This document shows positions 1 through 3,120 of a stretch of 7,112 nt of DNA, one piece after another. The stretch covers positions 1 through 7,112 of the forward strand of contig JASEGX010000126.1 of NCBI GenBank assembly GCA_030017815.1, read 5' to 3'. Position numbers and translations under genes: made by a program. Source of the DNA: Thermodesulfobacteriota bacterium. Its GTDB lineage: Bacteria; Desulfobacterota; QYQD01. The notes beneath the pieces are model-generated. The model did no database searches. It was not told the DNA's origin and saw nothing but the letters and a program-made list of their open reading frames with translations. Each line of letters begins with the position of its first letter. Position 1 is the stretch's first letter.

Positions 1-292
1 CCGCGCTGCTGACCGCTGTATTAACGTCCGGGTCAGACGTACAGGCCACCACTACAAATACCCCGTTCAGGTCTCCACTCTGATAGCCCCGCGCCGCATG
101 TGTTATTTTCTTTTCTCCAGCCAATCCCTGAAGATGGGGAGTAAGTTCCGGACTTACGACCCTGACCCTGGCGCCGCAGGAGAGCAGGGTCTCGACCTTC
201 CTTTCCGCGACCTTCCCGCCGCCGATTACCAGGCATTGTTTATCCTTAATATCCAGATTTATGGGATAATACCGCAAGTGTTCACCGCCCAT
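1..292 (-). CDS. Precorrin-2 dehydrogenase / siroheme synthase N-terminal domain (Met8/SirC/CysG-N family), 3' part outside window
   Basis: The NAD-dependent enzyme oxidises precorrin-2 to sirohydrochlorin on the way to siroheme, in the cytoplasm; some members also insert iron. The 97 visible residues are translated by hand from the minus strand. They begin MGGEHLRYYPINLDIKDK, followed by a Rossmann strand and glycine motif, VIGGGKVAERK (residues 22-32), then ARVRVVSPELTP and VFVVVACTSDPDVN (78-91), the usual order in this family. The catalytic aspartate region, about residue 104 in CysG, lies off the edge, so a C-terminal methyltransferase fusion cannot be excluded. Start: ATG at 292 has poor ribosome-binding-site spacing. 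An in-frame TTG at 277 (giving a RYYPINLDIK start) is preceded by GGGCGGTG and matches family N-termini better. Siroheme serves sulfite and nitrite reductases, and the branch also feeds heme d1 or alternative heme synthesis. The family assignment is firm; the exact start and total length are not. Confidence 0.9.
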   Translation of the reverse strand, partial: MGGEHLRYYPINLDIKDKQCLVIGGGKVAERKVETLLSCGARVRVVSPELTPHLQGLAGEKKITHAARGYQSGDLNGVFVVVACTSDPDVNTAVSSA

Positions 293-305
293 CTCTTAGC
301 CAAAG

Positions 306-350
306 GCTGACTTAAGCCAGCAATGTAACAGTAATTGGAAGGTTAGGCAA
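306..350 (-). promoter_or_regulatory. Candidate promoter and overlapping palindrome upstream of precorrin-2 dehydrogenase gene
   Basis: On the minus strand TTGCCT (350-345) and TACATT (327-322) are separated by 17 bp, each matching 4 of 6 consensus positions. Directly after the -10 lies a near-perfect 16-bp palindrome, GCTGGCTTAAGTCAGC (321-306), covering the expected transcription start. This is a plausible operator. The promoter is weak by sequence and the operator role is inferred only from position. Confidence 0.35.
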
Positions 351-361
351 GATTTTTCCCT

Positions 362-380
362 CACCGCAAAGGGCAGAGAA
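362..380 (-). repeat. CTTTGCGGTG-type intergenic repeat, fragment
   Basis: Read on minus, TTCTCTGCCCTTTGCGGTG resembles the tract at 2256-2286, which has CCTTTGCGCCTTCGCGGTG in the opposite orientation. The shared core is CCTTTGCG...GCGGTG. It is a short dispersed intergenic repeat; no function can be stated. Confidence 0.45.
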
Positions 381-381
381 T

Positions 382-466
382 GTCATTAGTCAATAGTCAT
401 TTGTCACTGGTAAAAGCGATCAATCTCCCCGACTTAGCCAATGACTAATGACCGGTGACGAGTGAC
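382..466. repeat. ARTGACY heptamer array, locus I (inverted arms)
   Basis: The left arm (382-410) is built of RGTCAYT units and the right arm (438-466) of the complementary ARTGACY units. The reverse complement of the right arm matches the left arm at 22 of 29 positions, so the locus can fold into a long imperfect hairpin with a 27-nt loop. GTCATTAGTC (382-391) and GACTAATGAC (443-452) are perfectly complementary. The array lies between the small membrane protein gene and the precorrin-2 dehydrogenase gene. Confidence 0.8.
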
Positions 467-468
467 GT

Positions 469-521
469 CTTGAACTTTTGGCTTTGACATTCATTTGAAC
501 TTTGAGCTTTGAAATTTGAAC
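469..521. repeat. TTTGAAC heptamer tract
   Basis: Four exact-phase 7-bp units end the tract: TTTGAAC (494-500), TTTGAGC (501-507), TTTGAAA (508-514), TTTGAAC (515-521). Degenerate units precede them from 469 (CTTGAAC, CTTTGAC). The tract abuts locus I but has an unrelated consensus. It ends 13 bp from the stop codon of the small membrane protein gene. Confidence 0.75.
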
Positions 522-534
522 TTATTAGCTGATG

Positions 535-687
535 CTACTTATCTTTGCCCTTACGGGCATAGTCAAGCAGGTAGGCAAAACCCAGCAGGGCTGCGGTCAT
601 CCCCACTACAGCCCAGGGGCCTTTTCGCAGGAAAGGAAAAAGGCGTGAAAGGACGATGGCGAAGATACCGGACAGTATCAATCGCAT
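535..687 (-). CDS. Small two-helix membrane protein of unknown function
   Basis: I do not recognise this gene. The 50-residue product starts MRLILSGIFAIVLSRLF, a hydrophobic helix of about residues 2-17. A short basic loop with FLRKGPW follows, then a second hydrophobic stretch, AVVGMTAALLGFAYLL (about 25-40), and a charged tail DYARKGKDK. It is therefore probably an inner-membrane hairpin, with the positive tail suggesting a cytoplasmic C-terminus. The start at 687 is chosen because AGGA lies 8 nt upstream (699-696). An upstream in-frame ATG at 717, adding ten residues, has no ribosome binding site. Coding potential is supported by clear protein-like composition and the ribosome binding site. 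It stands alone between repeat tracts, so context gives no functional clue. Confidence 0.65.
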   Translation of the reverse strand: MRLILSGIFAIVLSRLFPFLRKGPWAVVGMTAALLGFAYLLDYARKGKDK

Positions 688-722
688 GAGAAATATCCTG
701 AATTGAGATGCATTCATAATTA

Positions 723-757
723 TTAGCTTTTAGCGCGTAGTGATTAGCGAGTAGGAT
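723..757. repeat. TTAGCNN heptamer tract
   Basis: Five consecutive 7-bp units share a TAG core at a fixed phase: TTAGCTT (723), TTAGCGC (730), GTAGTGA (737), TTAGCGA (744), GTAGGAT (751). The consensus is unrelated to the ARTGACY arrays but the period is the same. The tract begins 6 bp beyond the upstream alternative ATG of the small membrane protein gene. Confidence 0.55.
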
Positions 758-764
758 GAGTCAT

Positions 765-831
765 GTAGGGTGGGCTCCGCCCACCGAAACCACGCTGCGT
801 CGCCAATGATGGTGGGCAAAGCCCACCCTAC
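765..831. repeat. REP pair with GTAG heads (BIME-like element)
   Basis: Two 21-bp units face each other. Unit 1 (765-785) is GTAG followed by a perfect hairpin, GGTGGGC-TCC-GCCCACC. Unit 2 (831-811, minus) is GTAG followed by GGTGGGC-TTT-GCCCACC. The 25 bp between them is unrelated. A GTAG tetranucleotide next to a palindrome is the hallmark of REP sequences mobilised by RAYT (TnpA-REP) transposases, and two inverted REPs make a BIME. No RAYT gene is present in the window, so mobilisation would be in trans. Confidence 0.75.
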
Positions 832-853
832 GTCTGCGACAACAGAAACAAGT

Positions 854-883
854 AAAGGGATACCCTTCCCGGGGCATCCCTTT
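854..883 (-). terminator. Hairpin terminator candidate downstream of ppaC
   Basis: On the minus strand AAAGGGATGCCC (883-872) pairs with GGGTATCCCTTT (865-854), a 12-bp stem with one G-U pair and a 6-nt loop, CGGGAA. The run CCCTTTACTTGTTT follows, a weak T-rich tail. It lies 66 bp after the ppaC stop codon. The hairpin is clear; factor-independent termination is likely but the tail is imperfect. Confidence 0.55.
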
Positions 884-896
884 AGTTCACATAGCA

Positions 897-943
897 CCCC
901 CACCCAGGCCCTCCCCCTTGAAGGGGGAGGGTTAGGGTGGGGG
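897..943. repeat. G-rich hairpin repeat (GGGTTAGGG family), copy 1
   Basis: CCCCCACCC (897-905) pairs with GGGTGGGGG (935-943), and CCCTCCCCCTT (909-919) pairs with AAGGGGGAGGG (921-931), leaving only a 3-nt internal bulge. The G-rich arm (923-943) also has four runs of at least three G with loops of 1, 3 and 1 nt, so it fits a G-quadruplex. Related copies lie at 2077-2114 and 2141-2178. It lies 5 bp beyond the ppaC stop codon and could act in mRNA 3'-end formation. Confidence 0.75.
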
Positions 944-948
944 TAATT

Positions 949-1845
949 TTAGAACACCTTTTCTACTACCGGCACGACCTGTTTCTTACGGGACATAAGG
1001 CCGGGGATATATACTGAGTTACCCTCTACCTTGGTATTAAAGGCCTTTTCAATCTTGGCCTTGTCGCCTGCAAAGTACAGCTCAGAGCCTTCCTTGATGA
1101 TGTCCGTGGCGACAAAGATGACCATCTCATAACCCTCTTTGGCCTTCAGGTCGTTCAGGAAATTCATGACCTCGGAGGCGCGGTTGTAAACATCGGTCAG
1201 ATCCACGACCTCGGTCTGGCCGATGCCGACTTTTTTGCCGGCAAAATCAAAATTCTTATAGTCGGCAAAGATAACGTCTTTAATCGACTTATCCGCTATA
1301 TTGGCCTTGGCCTTCTTCACATCAATGCCAAACTTCATCATGTCGTCAATGCCGGCTATCTTGGCCAGTACGGCCGCCACGTCCTTGTCTTCCTGGGTGG
1401 TGGTGGGCGACTTAAAGACTACGGTATCGGAAAGGAGCGCACCCAGCAGGATACCGGCTAGAGCCTTGTCCTTGGCCACAACATCCTTGTATTTCTTGGC
1501 CAGAATGGTGGCTGTGCTGCCTACCGTCTCTATCAGGATGGCGATGGGATTTGGATTGGAAAAATTCATTTTGTGATGATCGATAATCTCAATGATTTCC
1601 GCCTTAGCGATGTCATCCGGGGACTGGCTGGCCTCATTATGGTCCACCAGCACCAGTTTTTTGCCCTCGGCGCTGCCCAGTTCCCCTGGTACAGGCACAC
1701 CGAACTTGTTGAGCACAAAGGCGGTCTCTTCGTTGATCGGCCCCGGGGTGGCCGGGGTATAGCCCTTTATCTTGGCGTAAGCGATTGCCGAACATACCGT
1801 ATCCGTATCCGGACTCTTGTGACCTATTACATATACATCTGCCAT
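949..1845 (-). CDS. ppaC: Manganese-dependent inorganic pyrophosphatase (family II, DHH superfamily)
   Basis: This cytoplasmic enzyme hydrolyses pyrophosphate to two phosphates, pulling biosynthetic reactions forward. The 298-residue product is close to the usual length of about 310 for the single-module form, with no regulatory CBS/DRTGG insert. The DHH domain carries GHKSPDTD (residues 8-15; metal ligands H9, D13, D15), LVLVDHNE (D68), IIDHHK (DHH at 89-91) and LLSDT (D140). The C-terminal DHHA2 domain ends with SRKKQ (285-289), whose basic residues bind the substrate phosphate. All key residues known from the Bacillus and Streptococcus enzymes are therefore present. The ATG at 1845 has a strong GGAGGA ribosome binding site nine bases upstream. 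The gene is monocistronic by layout: its own promoter is upstream, and a hairpin repeat and terminator lie just downstream. Confidence 0.96.
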   Translation of the reverse strand: MADVYVIGHKSPDTDTVCSAIAYAKIKGYTPATPGPINEETAFVLNKFGVPVPGELGSAEGKKLVLVDHNEASQSPDDIAKAEIIEIIDHHKMNFSNPNPIAILIETVGSTATILAKKYKDVVAKDKALAGILLGALLSDTVVFKSPTTTQEDKDVAAVLAKIAGIDDMMKFGIDVKKAKANIADKSIKDVIFADYKNFDFAGKKVGIGQTEVVDLTDVYNRASEVMNFLNDLKAKEGYEMVIFVATDIIKEGSELYFAGDKAKIEKAFNTKVEGNSVYIPGLMSRKKQVVPVVEKVF

Positions 1846-1893
1846 CTTCTTCTGTCCTCCATATTATTAATTTATTTTTTACGTCTTCGAAAA

Positions 1894-1941
1894 GACAACA
1901 ATTGTCGGACAATCATAATAGTTAGCCGGTATATTTGTCAA
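1894..1941 (-). promoter_or_regulatory. ppaC promoter with overlapping palindromes
   Basis: On the minus strand a perfect -35 TTGACA (1941-1936) and a -10 TATGAT (1917-1912, 5 of 6) are separated by 18 bp. The expected start is near 1905, giving a leader of about 60 nt. Two overlapping 13-bp inverted repeats cover the end of the -10 and the start site: ATTGTC-C-GACAAT (1913-1901) and GACAA-TTG-TTGTC (1906-1894). They could be a repressor operator or an RNA hairpin at the 5' end. The promoter is well supported; the operator is inferred. Confidence 0.65.
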
Positions 1942-1979
1942 GGATAAAATGAAGCGTGGTTCACTTGTAAGCTAATTTC

Positions 1980-2049
1980 AAATCCGAAATCCGAAGCACG
2001 AATCCCGAAACAATATCGAATGAGCAAAATGAGAAATTCAAAAGCGAAT
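1980..2049. repeat. AATCCGA heptamer tract, left arm
   Basis: From 1980 the sequence keeps a 7-bp phase for about ten units: AAATCCG twice (1980, 1987), then AAGCACG, AATCCCG, AAACAAT, ATCGAAT, GAGCAAA, ATGAGAA, ATTCAAA and AGCGAAT. The first units are best conserved and decay rightward. A tract of complementary sense (TTTCGGA, TTTCGAA) lies at 2220-2250, so the two form the ends of a compound inverted structure. Confidence 0.65.
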
Positions 2050-2076
2050 TAGTTTTCATCCGGAAACCCCGGTTTT

Positions 2077-2114
2077 CCCCTCTCCCCTGGCGGGAGAGGG
2101 TTAGGGTGAGGGGG
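2077..2114. repeat. G-rich hairpin repeat (GGGTTAGGG family), copy 2
   Basis: CCCTCTCCC pairs with GGGAGAGGG around a short loop and is followed by TTAGGGTGAGGGGG. The segment 2092-2114 has four G runs with loops AGA, TTA and TGA, a canonical quadruplex pattern. It has the same orientation as copy 1 and is inverted relative to copy 3, which lies 26 bp away. Confidence 0.75.
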
Positions 2115-2140
2115 ATAACCTAGCGATTTTCCTATCAGTT

Positions 2141-2178
2141 CACCCTCCCCCTGACCCCCCCTCCCGTCGAGGGAGGGG
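2141..2178. repeat. G-rich hairpin repeat (GGGTTAGGG family), copy 3, inverted
   Basis: Read on the minus strand this begins CCCCTCCCTCGACGGGAGGG and continues with a G tract, TCA, GGGGGAGGGTG. It matches copy 2 apart from small substitutions (TCAGGG for TTAGGG). CCCTCCC-type and GGGAGGG-type arms again form a hairpin, and four G runs (2165-2143, minus) fit a quadruplex. Confidence 0.7.
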
Positions 2179-2190
2179 AAGTTTTTGGGG

Positions 2191-2254
2191 ACTTTTCGGA
2201 TGGAAACGAATTTGAATTTGTTTCGAATTTCGATATTCGAATTTCGGATTTATA
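2191..2254. repeat. TTTCGAA heptamer tract, right arm
   Basis: Units in 7-bp phase include GTTTCGA (2220), ATTTCGA (2227), TATTCGA (2234) and ATTTCGG (2241). CTTTTCGGATGGAAAC (2192-2207) precedes them and is the inverted counterpart of GTTTTCATCCGGAAA at 2052-2066. The consensus is the reverse complement of the tract at 1980-2049. Confidence 0.65.
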
Positions 2255-2255
2255 G

Positions 2256-2286
2256 CTTTGCGCCCTTTGCGCCTTCGCGGTGAAAA
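2256..2286 (+). repeat. CTTTGCGCC / GCGGTGAAA intergenic repeat
   Basis: CTTTGCGCC is followed by CTTTGCGCC again after no spacer, then TTCGCGGTGAAAA. Spacing of the GCGCC cores is 10 bp. The end GCGGTGA matches the fragment at 362-380 in the opposite orientation. It closes the repeat-filled gap and lies 33 bp before the candidate -35 of the MarC-family gene. Confidence 0.5.
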
Positions 2287-2318
2287 CCTGCCAGATACGC
2301 TGGTGTCGAAGCTATCTT

Positions 2319-2348
2319 TTGACACGTCAACCTAAAATAGGCTATCAT
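2319..2348 (+). promoter_or_regulatory. Candidate promoter of the MarC-family gene, near-leaderless
   Basis: A perfect -35 TTGACA (2319-2324) and TATCAT (2343-2348, 5 of 6) are separated by 18 bp. The expected start, 6-8 bp downstream, falls at 2354-2356, on or next to the ATG at 2356. No Shine-Dalgarno sequence is visible before that ATG, which fits a leaderless message. Confidence 0.5.
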
Positions 2349-2355
2349 GTAACAA

Positions 2356-3012
2356 ATGGACATCTTTGCCCTTGCCAAATTCTTCATAGCCAGCTTCGTC
2401 TCCATCTTTGTCATCGTTAATCCCCTGGCCAACATGCCTATTTTCATTACCATGACGGAGGGAGATTCCCCGGAAAAACGCCGGGCTACGGCCTTTAAGG
2501 CCTGCGCGACCTGTTTCGTTGTCCTGGCTGCCTTTACCTTCGGGGGTCACCATATCCTCCGTTTTTTTGGCGTAACCGTTCCGGCCTTCCGCGTAGCCGG
2601 CGGCATCATCCTCTTTATGGTGGCCATTCAAATGCTCCAGGTCAAACCCGCCCGCATCCGCATCAGCCCGGAAGAGGAGAAAGAAGGTGTGGAAAAGGAA
2701 GATATAGCGGTCGTCCCTCTGGCCATCCCCATGCTGAGCGGCCCAGGGGCCATCACTACGGTTATTGTGCTTGGCAGCGAACACGAAGGCTGGACGCCCG
2801 GGCTTCTGATAATGCTATCCAGTCTGCTGACCAGCCTTATATCTTATATTATCTTTTCCCGGTCGGTTTCCATGGCGCGGGTACTGGGCAGGTCCGGGGT
2901 AAATATCCTGACCCGGATCATGGGCCTTATCCTGGCCGTCATTGCCGTAGAGATAGTAGCCAGCGGGATTCGGGGCATGTTCCCGCGCCTGTTCCTAGCG
3001 GCCCTTATATAG
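2356..3012 (+). CDS. MarC family integral membrane protein
   Basis: The 218-residue product has the length and layout of the MarC family (formerly UPF0056), six-helix inner-membrane proteins whose transport role is unproven. The name comes from the E. coli mar locus, but an antibiotic-resistance function was not upheld. Visible hallmarks are the early VNPLANMPIF segment (21-30) with the conserved NP pair, helices near 7-30, 46-66, 76-93, 147-168 and 186-205, and PLAIPMLSGPGAITTVIVLG (121-140), the family's central motif. A charged loop (about 98-117, EEEKEGVEKED) separates the halves. Two cysteines (50, 53) lie in helix 2. The ATG start lacks a ribosome binding site, but the first helix begins right after it, so a later start is unlikely. 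The gene is divergent from ppaC and convergent with the chemoreceptor gene. Confidence 0.93.
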   Translation: MDIFALAKFFIASFVSIFVIVNPLANMPIFITMTEGDSPEKRRATAFKACATCFVVLAAFTFGGHHILRFFGVTVPAFRVAGGIILFMVAIQMLQVKPARIRISPEEEKEGVEKEDIAVVPLAIPMLSGPGAITTVIVLGSEHEGWTPGLLIMLSSLLTSLISYIIFSRSVSMARVLGRSGVNILTRIMGLILAVIAVEIVASGIRGMFPRLFLAALI

Positions 3013-3018
3013 GCCGCG

Positions 3019-3119
3019 TCATTGGTCAATAGTCACTTGTCACTGGAAGAAGTCATCGGTCAATAGTCACTAGTCAATGAAATTAATGACCAATGACTAT
3101 TGACCAGTGACTAATGACT
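3019..3119. repeat. ARTGACY heptamer array, locus II (hairpin between convergent genes)
   Basis: The left half (3019-3076) uses RGTCAYT units and the right half (3087-3119) ARTGACY units. Arms 3058-3076 and 3087-3105 pair at 17 of 19 positions, including a perfect 12 bp (GGTCAATAGTCA with TGACTATTGACC), around a 10-nt loop. The array fills the whole gap: it starts 7 bp after the marC-like stop and ends 1 bp before the chemoreceptor stop. By position it could serve as a two-way terminator or mRNA end structure, though no T-run follows. Confidence 0.8.
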
Positions 3120-3120
3120 T

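Noticed and set aside
33..310. Short frames at 33-236 (minus) and 98-310 (plus)
   Set aside because: Both overlap the precorrin-2 dehydrogenase reading frame, which has clear family motifs. These are out-of-frame shadows.
2140..2453. Two short minus-strand frames at 2140-2325 and 2250-2453
   Set aside because: They run through heptamer and G-rich repeats and into antisense marC sequence. The products are repeat-encoded and have no convincing start.
2332..2784. 150-codon open frame on minus, opposite the MarC-family gene
   Set aside because: It is antisense to a well-recognised membrane protein, and its low-complexity Gly/Asp/His-rich product has no family resemblance.
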